Made by a program: the position numbers and the translations under genes. From JBJYIN01 sp046237015 (GTDB taxonomy: Bacteria; Pseudomonadota; Gammaproteobacteria; Enterobacterales; Enterobacteriaceae), in contig NZ_JBJYIN010000006.1 in the NCBI RefSeq assembly GCF_046237015.1, forward strand, positions 124,001-188,000: DNA of 64,000 nucleotides, read 5' to 3'. The notes under the pieces were generated by a model. The model saw only the letters and a program-made list of their open reading frames with translations, did no database searches and had not been told where the DNA came from. Below, one piece after another: positions 45,244 to 53,168 of this stretch (its first letter is position 1; every line of letters starts with the position of its first letter).

Positions 45244-45372
45244 CCACGATTTCGACGGTTTACGCAGGTAAGGTAATTTGCCACCCTGTGGTAATGATTG
45301 AGTCTGCCGATAGTTTACATAGTCAGTGTCGGGGATTACCCCTTCGAAATACGGTTGAGGAGTCTGAAAGCG

Positions 45373-48300
45373 ATGGCGGGTTTTTTTATCGATCGCCCGA
45401 TTTTTGCGTGGGTGCTGGCTATTCTTCTCAGCCTGTGCGGGATGCTAGCAATTAAATCGCTGCCTTTGGAACAGTATCCCGATCTGGCACCGCCCAGTGT
45501 GCGTATCACTGCGAATTATCCAGGCGCGTCGGCGCAGACTCTTGAAAATACGGTTACTCAGGTTATTGAACAGAGCATGACGGGGTTGGATAACCTGATG
45601 TACATGACCTCTGATAGTAGCGGGACCGGACAGGCCCGTGTCACGTTGACCTTTGAAGCTGGTACTGACCCCGACGAAGCTCGCCAGCAGGTGCAAAATC
45701 AGCTTCAGTCCGCCGTGCGTAAGCTTCCTCAGGATGTGCAGCAGCAGGGCGTCACCGTCAATAAGACCGGTGATACCAACATTCTGATGATCGCGTTTGT
45801 CTCCACCGATGGCAGCATGGATAAGCAGGATATCTCAGATTATGTCGCCACCAATATTCAGGAACCTATCAGCCGTATCAGCGGGGTAGGCGACGTCGAT
45901 GCCTACGGATCGCAGTATGCCATGCGCATTTGGCTCGATCCGCTCAAGTTGGTGAAATATTCGCTCACCACTGACGACGTGGTGAAAACCATTGAATCAC
46001 AGAACAGCCAGGTTTCAGTCGGGCAAGTCGGTGGCGTGCCCTCAGTAGACCATCAAGCACTTAACGCCGCGATTAATGCGCAGTCATTGCTCCAAACGCC
46101 GCAGCAGTTTCGTGAAATTACCCTGCGAGTTAACCAGGACGGTTCGGCGGTGACGCTAGGGGATGTCGCGGATGTTGAGCTGGGTGCCGAGCGCTATGAT
46201 TTTCTCAGCCGTTATAATGGTCAGGCGGCCTCCGGTCTGGGGGTAAAGCTGGCGTCTGGCGCGAACGAGCTGGAAACGGATAAGCGCGTCAGAGAACGTA
46301 TCGAAGAATTGTCGCAGTACTTCCCGCATGGTCTGGAAGCCAAAATCGCTTTTGAAACCTCTCCCTTTGTTAAAGCCTCTATCACCGATGTGGTGAAAAC
46401 CCTGTTTGAAGCGGTGCTGCTGGTCTTTCTGGTGATGTATCTGTTTCTGCAAAATTTCCGCGCCACGTTGATTCCTACGATTGCGGTGCCGGTGGTATTG
46501 CTGGGTACGTTTGCCGTGCTATACGCCTGTGGGTTCAGCTTGAATACCCTGACGATGTTCGCGATGGTGCTGGCTATCGGTCTGCTGGTGGACGATGCCA
46601 TTGTGGTCGTGGAAAACGTAGAGCGGGTGATGAGCGAAGAGGGGCTCTCGCCACGGGAAGCCACGCGGAAATCGATGGGGCAAGTGCAAGGTGCGTTGGT
46701 CGGGATTGCGCTGGTACTGTCGGCGGTCTTTGTACCCATGGCGTTTTTTGGCGGCACCACGGGCGCAATCTATCGCCAGTTCTCCATCACGATTGTGACC
46801 TCAATGATCTTGTCCGTATTGGTTGCGATGATCCTGACGCCCGCACTGTGTGCCACGATGTTAAAACCACTTGCTAAAGGTCAGCATCATGGGCGTAAAG
46901 GATTCTTTGGGTGGTTCAACCGTTGCTTCAATCAAAATGCACATCGCTATGAACGTGGTGTAGGAAAAATTCTGGTTAACAGTGGTCGCTGGTTGCTGCT
47001 TTATTTGGGCATTATCGGTGTGATGGCATTCCTGTTTCTCAAACTACCGACGTCGTTTTTACCACAGGAAGATCGCGGTATTTTTACGACACAGGTTCAG
47101 TTGCCGCCGGGCGCTACCCAGCAGCAGACACTACAGGTAGTCAACAACATTGAGCAATACTATCTTACGCAAGAAAAAGATAACGTGACGTCGGTATTTT
47201 CCACTATCGGTTCTGGCCCCGGAGGTAACGGGCAGAATGTGGCTCGTTTGTTTATTCGACTCAAAGATTGGGAGGAGCGCGCCGGATCGGAGAACAGTTC
47301 GTTTGCCATTATTGAGCGTGCGACTAAGGCTTTTCGTAGTATCAACGAAGCGCGGGTGTTTGCCAGTAGCCCCCCTTCCATTAATGGATTAGGCAGCGCG
47401 GCCGGTTTTTCCATGCAGTTACAGGATCATGCAGGGATGGGGCACGAGCAGTTTATGCAGGTCCGTAACCAGTTATTAGCGATGGCGGGTGGAAACCCTG
47501 ACTTGACGCGTGTGCGTCATAATGGTCTGGATGACAGCGCACAACTGCGTATTCATGTCGATCAGCGTAAGGCGCAGGCGCTTGGCGTCTCGATTAGCGA
47601 TATCAATAGCACGCTGAAAACTGGCTGGGGTTCGACCTATGTTAATGACTTTCTTGATCGTGGTCGGGTGAAAAAAGTCTATGTTCAGTCGGCAGCGAAG
47701 TACCGCATGCTACCGGACGATATCAATCAGTGGTATGTCCGTAACCATCAGGGCGCAATGGTGCCGTTCAGTGCGTTTGCGTATACCGCCTGGGAAACGG
47801 GGTCGCCCCGTCTTGAACGCTTCAATGGTTATTCCTCTCTGGAAATTGTCGGTGAGGCCGCACCTGGCGTTAGTACGGGGACAGCCATGACGATCATGGA
47901 GTCGTTAGTGGCTAATCTACCGCAGGGGGTGGGCTTACAATGGTCGGGGATGTCTTTCCAAGAGCGGTTGACGGGGGCACAAGCGCCTGCGCTCTACGCG
48001 ATTTCCTTATTGGTGGTTTTCTTGTGTTTGGCGGCGCTATATGAGAGTTGGACCGTGCCTTTTTCAGTAATGCTGGTGGTTCCGCTTGGCGTGGTGGGCG
48101 CACTGGTCGCGACGTGGACACGTGGACTGGAAAACGATGTTTATTTTCAGGTAGGGCTACTGACTGTCGTTGGGCTGGCAGCGAAAAATGCCATCCTGAT
48201 TGTTGAATTTGCTAATGAAATGAACCAAAAAGGGAAAGATTTGGTTGAGGCGACATTGGAAGCATCACGCCAACGGTTACGTCCCATCCTCATGACATCA

Positions 48301-48483
48301 TTGGCGTTTGTTTTTGGTGTTTTGCCGATGGCGACCAGCGGTGGTGCCGGTTCAGCCAGCCAACACGCGGTCGGTACTGGTGTCATCGGTGGGATGGTTT
48401 CTGCCACGATCCTCGCGATTTTTTTCGTGCCGCTATTCTTCGTCGTTGTGCGCCGCCGCTTCCCGTTAAAGGAGAAGGCATGA
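45373..48483 (+). CDS. acrD: RND multidrug efflux pump, AcrD-type
   Basis: 1036 residues (E. coli AcrD 1037), a 12-helix inner-membrane proton antiporter with two large periplasmic loops. It follows AcrD more closely than AcrB or MdtF (LEQYPDLAPPSVRITANYPG, TGDTNILMIAFVSTDGSMDKQDI, FSLNTLTMFAMVLAIGLLVDDAIVVVENVERVM). The Asp pair of the proton relay is in GLLVDDAIVVVEN. AcrD exports aminoglycosides and amphiphilic compounds with AcrA and TolC; no adaptor gene is adjacent, as in E. coli. The frame is open to 45298, but the ATG at 45373 gives the family start MAGFFIDRPIFAW. A diverged copy of its 3' end lies at 49026-49134. Confidence 0.94.
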   Translation: MAGFFIDRPIFAWVLAILLSLCGMLAIKSLPLEQYPDLAPPSVRITANYPGASAQTLENTVTQVIEQSMTGLDNLMYMTSDSSGTGQARVTLTFEAGTDPDEARQQVQNQLQSAVRKLPQDVQQQGVTVNKTGDTNILMIAFVSTDGSMDKQDISDYVATNIQEPISRISGVGDVDAYGSQYAMRIWLDPLKLVKYSLTTDDVVKTIESQNSQVSVGQVGGVPSVDHQALNAAINAQSLLQTPQQFREITLRVNQDGSAVTLGDVADVELGAERYDFLSRYNGQAASGLGVKLASGANELETDKRVRERIEELSQYFPHGLEAKIAFETSPFVKASITDVVKTLFEAVLLVFLVMYLFLQNFRATLIPTIAVPVVLLGTFAVLYACGFSLNTLTMFAMVLAIGLLVDDAIVVVENVERVMSEEGLSPREATRKSMGQVQGALVGIALVLSAVFVPMAFFGGTTGAIYRQFSITIVTSMILSVLVAMILTPALCATMLKPLAKGQHHGRKGFFGWFNRCFNQNAHRYERGVGKILVNSGRWLLLYLGIIGVMAFLFLKLPTSFLPQEDRGIFTTQVQLPPGATQQQTLQVVNNIEQYYLTQEKDNVTSVFSTIGSGPGGNGQNVARLFIRLKDWEERAGSENSSFAIIERATKAFRSINEARVFASSPPSINGLGSAAGFSMQLQDHAGMGHEQFMQVRNQLLAMAGGNPDLTRVRHNGLDDSAQLRIHVDQRKAQALGVSISDINSTLKTGWGSTYVNDFLDRGRVKKVYVQSAAKYRMLPDDINQWYVRNHQGAMVPFSAFAYTAWETGSPRLERFNGYSSLEIVGEAAPGVSTGTAMTIMESLVANLPQGVGLQWSGMSFQERLTGAQAPALYAISLLVVFLCLAALYESWTVPFSVMLVVPLGVVGALVATWTRGLENDVYFQVGLLTVVGLAAKNAILIVEFANEMNQKGKDLVEATLEASRQRLRPILMTSLAFVFGVLPMATSGGAGSASQHAVGTGVIGGMVSATILAIFFVPLFFVVVRRRFPLKEKA

Positions 48484-48510
48484 CGTGGCAGTTGAACGAT
48501 AGAAGGGTAT

Positions 48511-48918
48511 ATGGGAATTAATAAGAAAATCGTTTTTTTTGCCGTTATTGTGGTGGCGGTATGTGCGATTCTCAAATTAATGACTATTGATAGTCTTTCT
48601 TACACAAAAGAAAATTGGTTTTATAACCAGTTTTTTTCAATGGAGGTGATAAAGGAGACGCCTCTTGTGTCACCGAGTTATTACATAGTCTATTCAGCCC
48701 GTGACGGTAACAAACCTGAGACAAATATCATATTTTTTATGGGGGCGACTGACCCATCAAAGTTGGAAGACTATTTAATAGCTAAAAAATTTATTCCTGA
48801 GCATATTGATGCTAATACCATCCGTTGGCGTTCACGATCTTATGGTGAATACGACGTTTATCTGAGCGTTTATCCTGATAAAAAAGAAATTATTATGGCG
48901 GCACTCGCTCTCGATTAG
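48511..48918 (+). CDS. Hypothetical membrane-anchored protein
   Basis: 135 residues, not recognised. Residues 5-25 (KKIVFFAVIVVAVCAILKLM) form a signal anchor or uncleaved signal peptide, followed by about 110 residues likely on the periplasmic side with mixed alpha/beta character. It begins 28 bp after acrD and is clearly more AT-rich than acrD. It lies between acrD and a displaced copy of the acrD 3' end, so it was probably acquired with that rearrangement. Function unknown. Confidence 0.65.
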   Translation: MGINKKIVFFAVIVVAVCAILKLMTIDSLSYTKENWFYNQFFSMEVIKETPLVSPSYYIVYSARDGNKPETNIIFFMGATDPSKLEDYLIAKKFIPEHIDANTIRWRSRSYGEYDVYLSVYPDKKEIIMAALALD

Positions 48919-48954
48919 GAGGAAATATAACGACAATATTTGTTTTTTTTATCC

Positions 48955-49024
48955 CCACCTACTTGAAGTTGTATGTTCTCTGAGTTTTCTTGCTTACCCG
49001 ATATTCTAAATAACTTGAGTTGCG
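48955..49024. repeat. Broken palindromic-repeat ends next to the acrD remnant
   Basis: Two decayed end fragments: CCCCACCTACTTGAAGTTGTATG-like sequence beginning near 48953, and ATTCTAAATAACTTGAGTTGC near 49003-49023. The second is cut off exactly where the acrD-like sequence begins (49026). Both resemble the ends of the element at 4130-4256 with several substitutions. Confidence 0.5.
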
Positions 49025-49025
49025 T

Positions 49026-49134
49026 GATGACGACCAGCGGTGGGATGGTTTCTGCCACGATCCTCGCGATTTTCTTCGTGCCGCTGTTCTTCGTCGTTGT
49101 TCGCCGACGTTTCCCGTTGAAGGAGAAGGCATGA
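49026..49134 (+). pseudogene. Displaced, diverged duplicate of the acrD 3' end
   Basis: 109 bp aligned to acrD 48327-48483. It has one in-frame 48-bp deletion between two CGGTGG direct repeats (acrD 48339-48344 and 48387-48392) and seven substitutions. Six of the seven are synonymous third-position changes and the frame and TGA stop are kept, so the fragment comes from an acrD allele that had diverged under selection, not from a recent tandem copy. It has no start and no upstream coding sequence. Confidence 0.88.
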
Positions 49135-49164
49135 TGACATTATGGCCTCGATAGAAAAGAAAAT

Positions 49165-49195
49165 AATGCATTTGCATTGCCAATGCATTTGCATT
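49165..49195 (+). repeat. Paired 14-bp repeat upstream of the toxin-antitoxin genes
   Basis: AATGCATTTGCATT occurs twice (49165-49178 and 49182-49195) separated by GCC. Each copy contains ATGCAT and TGCATT-type partial palindromes. It lies about 130 bp upstream of prlF, a likely position for antitoxin autoregulation. Confidence 0.6.
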
Positions 49196-49321
49196 ACTGT
49201 TCTTATAGATCGCGAAATAATCGACATTCAAACACGGCGAATGAAGGCTCAATGTGACCTTTTTCTCCGGTATGACCCTGTTTGGAACTGGACACTGACG
49301 CGCGATACTGAGGATTAAAAA

Positions 49322-49666
49322 ATGTTTGATTTAAAATCAGCGGATGTATTGTTGCGCGCCGATAGTCGTTTAACAGCGCGTAGCCAGACCACAATTCCAT
49401 CGTCTGTGCGTGATGCCATGAACCTGAAACCTGGAGAATACATCCATTACAGCGTGCTACCGGGCGGGCAGGTACTGATGAGTCGGCGTGAAGAAGCGAC
49501 AGATGACGATCCCGTCATTCATCGTTTTCTGCATTTTTTGGCTGAAGATATGCAACGTCATCCAGAAAATATTAAGCCGTTTAATCAGGCCCTTATGTCA
49601 CGTGCCAGTGCGTTAACCACAGGGATGGATATTGATCTGGATACACCGCTTACTGACGATGAGTGA
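49322..49666 (+). CDS. prlF: Antitoxin PrlF (SohA)
   Basis: 114 residues (E. coli 111). It has an N-terminal swapped-hairpin AbrB-type DNA-binding domain (LTARSQTTIPSSVRDAMNLKPGEYIHY, LPGGQVLMSRR) and an acidic C-terminus that binds the toxin (TGMDIDLDTPLTDDE). It neutralises YhaV and, with it, represses the operon promoter. The toxin gene starts 5 bp after its stop codon. The paired 14-bp repeat upstream is a candidate operator. Confidence 0.92.
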   Translation: MFDLKSADVLLRADSRLTARSQTTIPSSVRDAMNLKPGEYIHYSVLPGGQVLMSRREEATDDDPVIHRFLHFLAEDMQRHPENIKPFNQALMSRASALTTGMDIDLDTPLTDDE

Positions 49667-49671
49667 GCGAG

Positions 49672-50136
49672 ATGATTGATCAGCAAACAATAAACGGATG
49701 GCAGTTATTTACACATCCTTGCTTTGATGTGCAGTTTGAGTCTCTTATTGTTGAAGTTGAACAATTGAGGAAAAAACACCCAGAATCTTATCAGAAAAAG
49801 CAGGCCACCAAACTACTGGCTGCAATAGTCAAAGTCATCCGTACTGAGATTTGTGCCGATCCGTCCCAAACGAAATTTAGACAAGGCGATACGCTAGGCG
49901 AGGGTAATAAACATTGGTTCAGGGCAAAATTTCTGGGCCAGTATCGGTTATTTTTTCGTTATAGCGAGAAACACAAAACTATCATCCTTGCTTGGGTAAA
50001 TGATTCAGGCACAAAACGCGCGTATGGCGATCAGCATGATGCTTATAAAGTTTTTAACAATATGCTGGCAAGTGGAAACCCGCCGGGAGATTGGGAACAG
50101 TTACTTGCCGAATCCCTAGGAGGGAAAAATACTTAG
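49672..50136 (+). CDS. yhaV: Ribonuclease toxin YhaV
   Basis: 154 residues, equal to E. coli YhaV. It is a RelE-superfamily toxin that cleaves mRNA and is inhibited by PrlF. Conserved stretches: INGWQLFTHPCFD, QKKQATKLLAAIVKVI, KFLGQYRLFFRYSEKHKTIILAWVND, and ASGNPPGDWEQLL. A GTG at 49663 overlaps the prlF stop, but the ATG at 49672 reproduces the seven residues before NGW seen in the E. coli protein and is preferred. The TA pair may be a stabilising module of this accessory region. Confidence 0.92.
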   Translation: MIDQQTINGWQLFTHPCFDVQFESLIVEVEQLRKKHPESYQKKQATKLLAAIVKVIRTEICADPSQTKFRQGDTLGEGNKHWFRAKFLGQYRLFFRYSEKHKTIILAWVNDSGTKRAYGDQHDAYKVFNNMLASGNPPGDWEQLLAESLGGKNT

Positions 50137-50195
50137 GTGCAGGCAGCCATAATTTTAAGAAAATTCATCAAACTGTAAAAAAAGGTAACTACGTT

Positions 50196-50225
50196 ATGTC
50201 CTGCTAATATTGCAACCAAGGACAT
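50196..50225 (+). promoter_or_regulatory. Hairpin covering the phosphatase ribosome-binding site
   Basis: ATGTCCT (50196-50202) pairs with AGGACAT (50219-50225) across a 16-nt loop. The Shine-Dalgarno AAGGA (50218-50222) of the following gene is in the right arm, and the start codon is at 50230. It could limit translation until opened. Confidence 0.4.
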
Positions 50226-50229
50226 CACG

Positions 50230-51975
50230 ATGAAAGCTCGCTGGTTACTGCCTTTACTAATTTCTGCTGCTTTACCGGGGATGGTGCAGGCTCAGGCTAT
50301 TTATCCCATTGACCGCGCTACCATGTTGGCAGGCGGGAAATTCGATTTTAAAGTTGAGTTTGATGAAGTACTTAAGCCACAAGATGTTCGTATTCTGATT
50401 AACGGAAAGGATTACCAGCAGGTGCTGGGTAAAACGGCGTCGTTTGTTGAGCGTGAAGACGGCGGCAATGCTTCTACGATCTGGCTGCGAGACGTGAATT
50501 TGCCGGAAGCGGGCAAATATGTGGTAGAAGCGGAAGCCAAGGGCAAAAAGACGCAGGTGAACTGGGAGGTTTATCAGGCGTCCGATACGCGTAAAGCCAA
50601 AAACGTCATTCTGTTCATCGGCGATGGTCTGTCGGTTGCACACCGCACTGGCGCACGTATCCTCTCCAAAGGCGTAACGGAAGGGAAAGCCGATGGTCGC
50701 CTGGCGATTGATGACCTGCAATATATGGCGTTTGCCGGTACGTCCAGTACCGACTCCATCGCGGCCGACAGCGCCAACACTATGAGTGCCTACATGACCG
50801 GCCACAAATCTGGCGTGAACGCGCTGGGAGTGTACGTCAGCCGGAGCAAAAATTCACTGGAACACCCGAAGCAGGAAACGCTGGGTGAGCTGTTGACTCG
50901 CTCGACCAAGATGTCTGTTGGTGTCGTCAGCGATGCTGAACTTCAGGATGCCACGCCAGCAGCGGTTGTTTCTCATACTCGACGTCGTGCGGATAAAGCC
51001 GAAATCGTCGAGATGTTCTACAACGTGCAGCCTACGGTCATGCTGGGCGGCGGTTCTGCTTACTTCCTGCCGAAAAGCACGCCGGGATCGAAGCGTAAAG
51101 ACGAAACCAACTACGTTGAGAAGTTCCAGCAGGCGGGCTACTCACTGGTGACCGATGCGGATTCTCTGAAGAAAAATGCGGCACAGGCGACCAAACTGCT
51201 GGGGCTGTTCCACACCGGCAACATGGATGGTGTGATGGATCGTCGTTTCCTGAAAAACGATGTTGCCAAGAAATTCCCTAATCAGCCAGATCTGACGGAC
51301 ATGACGCAAGCCGCGCTGGATGTGCTGTCCAAAAACAAAGACGGCTTCTTCCTGATGGTGGAATCTGCCCTGATCGACAAAGCCTCGCACCCACTGGATT
51401 GGGAACGCGCTTTCACCAACACCATCATGCTGGATCAGTCTGTGGCCATCGCGAAGAAATTCGCCGAGAAAAACCCGGATACGATGATTATCGTCACCGG
51501 CGACCATACGCACGGTCTGTCTATCATCGGTACGGTCGATGACAATAAGCCGGGTTCTGAGATGCGTGAGAAAGTGGGCGTATATGAAGATGCGGGCTAC
51601 CCGAACTATCAGGATGCCAATAAAGACGGCTATCCAGATGATCTGAATGTCTCTAAACGTCTGGCCGTGTTCTTCAATAACTTCCCGGACTATTACGAGA
51701 CGTTCCGTCCGAAACTGGATGGTCAGTTCGTTCCTGCAATCAAGAACGAAAAAGACGAATACGTTGCCAACAAAGCCTACGAGAAAGTGGAAGGTGCGGT
51801 ATTCCGTGAAGGGATCCTGCCACGCTCTTCCGATACGGGCGTTCATGCGGTTGACGATATGGTGATTCAGGCTAGCGGCCCCGGCGCAGAGCGCATTCGC
51901 GGCTACATGGAAAACACCGATCTGTTCCGGGTCATTGTTGATGCACTGGCGGTAAAACCGCAGGACAAAAAGTAA
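50230..51975 (+). CDS. Exported alkaline phosphatase-family enzyme
   Basis: 581 residues. Signal peptide (LLPLLISAALPGMVQAQA, cleaved near residue 22), then an Ig-like beta domain of about 90 residues (YPIDRATMLAGGKFDFKVEF...KTQVNWEVYQ), then an alkaline phosphatase catalytic domain. Metal and nucleophile motifs: VILFIGDGLS, SSTDSIAADSANTMSAYMTGH with the candidate nucleophile, FFLMVESALIDKASH and IIVTGDHTHGLS. It hydrolyses phosphomonoesters in the periplasm, probably using zinc. It is not E. coli PhoA, which lacks the N-terminal domain. First gene of an apparent four-gene operon; 12 bp to the next gene. No Pho box was found. Confidence 0.85.
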   Translation: MKARWLLPLLISAALPGMVQAQAIYPIDRATMLAGGKFDFKVEFDEVLKPQDVRILINGKDYQQVLGKTASFVEREDGGNASTIWLRDVNLPEAGKYVVEAEAKGKKTQVNWEVYQASDTRKAKNVILFIGDGLSVAHRTGARILSKGVTEGKADGRLAIDDLQYMAFAGTSSTDSIAADSANTMSAYMTGHKSGVNALGVYVSRSKNSLEHPKQETLGELLTRSTKMSVGVVSDAELQDATPAAVVSHTRRRADKAEIVEMFYNVQPTVMLGGGSAYFLPKSTPGSKRKDETNYVEKFQQAGYSLVTDADSLKKNAAQATKLLGLFHTGNMDGVMDRRFLKNDVAKKFPNQPDLTDMTQAALDVLSKNKDGFFLMVESALIDKASHPLDWERAFTNTIMLDQSVAIAKKFAEKNPDTMIIVTGDHTHGLSIIGTVDDNKPGSEMREKVGVYEDAGYPNYQDANKDGYPDDLNVSKRLAVFFNNFPDYYETFRPKLDGQFVPAIKNEKDEYVANKAYEKVEGAVFREGILPRSSDTGVHAVDDMVIQASGPGAERIRGYMENTDLFRVIVDALAVKPQDKK

Positions 51976-51987
51976 TCCGGCAACGCT

Positions 51988-52467
51988 ATGAATAATGCGA
52001 AATGCAGCAAAGCGGGGGAAACTCCGCTTTTATTCTCCTGGCTGCGAGCGGTGCTGGTGCTCCTCCTTCTCGGTGGGATCGCGCCGGTGAAAGCCGCGCA
52101 GTCTGAACTCTCCTTCGATAAGCTGTACGCCTCTTACGGTGTGCTGGGTCTGGAATTCTCCAATGACGTCAAAGCACTCTCCGGCAAACGGGTAACGATG
52201 CGCGGCTTTATGGCACCGCCGCTCAAGGCGGAATCACAATTCTTTGTCTTAACCAAAATGCCGATGGCGCTGTGTCCCTTCTGTTCGTCTGATGCGGACT
52301 GGCCTGAAGATATCGTGGTTGTTTACCTCGCGAAACGTCAGACCTTTGTACAGAACAACACCATGATTGAGGTGGAAGGCGTGCTGGAACACGGATCGTG
52401 GACCGATCCCGAAACCGGGTTTGTCAGCCTGCTTCGCCTGCGTGAAGCCACGTTCGATACCCTTTAG
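51988..52467 (+). CDS. Exported protein with CPFC motif, unknown function
   Basis: 159 residues. The hydrophobic segment SWLRAVLVLLLLGGIAPVKAA is a signal peptide cleaved near residue 36. The mature part has a compact beta-rich look (LSGKRVTMRGFMAPPLKAE, FFVLTKMPMALCPFCSSDADWPEDIVVVY, NNTMIEVEGVLEHG), suggesting an OB-like fold. The CPFC cysteine pair could bind metal or act in redox. It resembles the small DUF3299-type proteins that accompany LolD/FtsX-like ABC systems, but I am not sure of that family. It lies 12 bp after the phosphatase and 8 bp before the ATPase gene. Confidence 0.7.
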   Translation: MNNAKCSKAGETPLLFSWLRAVLVLLLLGGIAPVKAAQSELSFDKLYASYGVLGLEFSNDVKALSGKRVTMRGFMAPPLKAESQFFVLTKMPMALCPFCSSDADWPEDIVVVYLAKRQTFVQNNTMIEVEGVLEHGSWTDPETGFVSLLRLREATFDTL

Positions 52468-52475
52468 GAGCACCG

Positions 52476-53168
52476 ATGGCGGAGTTATTGATTCAACACC
52501 TGAGTGTGACGTTCCCTGATACGTCTGAGGCAGTGCTGGATATTCCCGCGCTGTCGATTCGTTCTGGCGAGCGGGTCGCGGTCATGGGGCCGTCCGGTTC
52601 TGGCAAAACCACGCTGGTGAATGCCATCACTGGGATGGATCACAGCGGAACGGGCTGTGTGCAGTGGGAAAAGCAGGATATCTGGCAGATGAACGAAGCG
52701 GAACGGGATCGTTGGCGGGCAAAGCATATTGGGCTGGTGATGCAGGATTTCCACCTGTTCCCCGGCCTGAGTGCATTAGAAAACGTCTTACTGCCTGCAC
52801 AATTTCACCACTGGCGGATACCGACGACGCTCAGGCAGCGGGCGATGGATTTGCTGGCACAGGTGGGGTTGGATACCGCAAAACGTCCGATTGAAGTGCT
52901 ATCACGCGGCGAGAAGCAGCGGGTGGCCGTCGCGCGAGCCTTGCTTAGCAAACCAGACATCATCATCGCTGATGAACCCACGGCCAGCCTGGATGCGCAC
53001 AGCGGTGAGCAGATTGCCGACCTGCTGGTGACGCTGGCGCGCGATAGCCGTGCGACGCTGATTGCCATTACGCACGATGCGCGTCTGGCCTCGCAGATGT
53101 CGCGCTGTATTCAACTGGAAAAAGGACGCCTCGTGGCGGACACGCAGTATCAGGAGGATCGCGCATGA
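52476..53168 (+). CDS. ABC transporter ATPase, LolD/MacB-like
   Basis: 230 residues, cytosolic ATPase. Walker A is GPSGSGKTTLVNAI (about 32-45), Q-loop VMQDFHLFPGLSALENVLLP, signature LSRGEKQRVAVARALL (LSRGE in place of LSGGQ), Walker B PDIIIADEPTASLD, H-loop AITHD. The spacing is that of LolD/FtsE/MacB-type ATPases, which drive mechanotransmission or lipoprotein-type permeases rather than classical import. Its stop overlaps the permease start by 4 bp, so the two are a pair. Confidence 0.9.
   Translation: MAELLIQHLSVTFPDTSEAVLDIPALSIRSGERVAVMGPSGSGKTTLVNAITGMDHSGTGCVQWEKQDIWQMNEAERDRWRAKHIGLVMQDFHLFPGLSALENVLLPAQFHHWRIPTTLRQRAMDLLAQVGLDTAKRPIEVLSRGEKQRVAVARALLSKPDIIIADEPTASLDAHSGEQIADLLVTLARDSRATLIAITHDARLASQMSRCIQLEKGRLVADTQYQEDRA

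Noticed and set aside
50137..50229. Pho box upstream of the alkaline phosphatase
   Set aside because: CTGTAAAAAAAGGTAACT matches the CTGTCAT direct repeats too poorly; no Zur box was recognised either.
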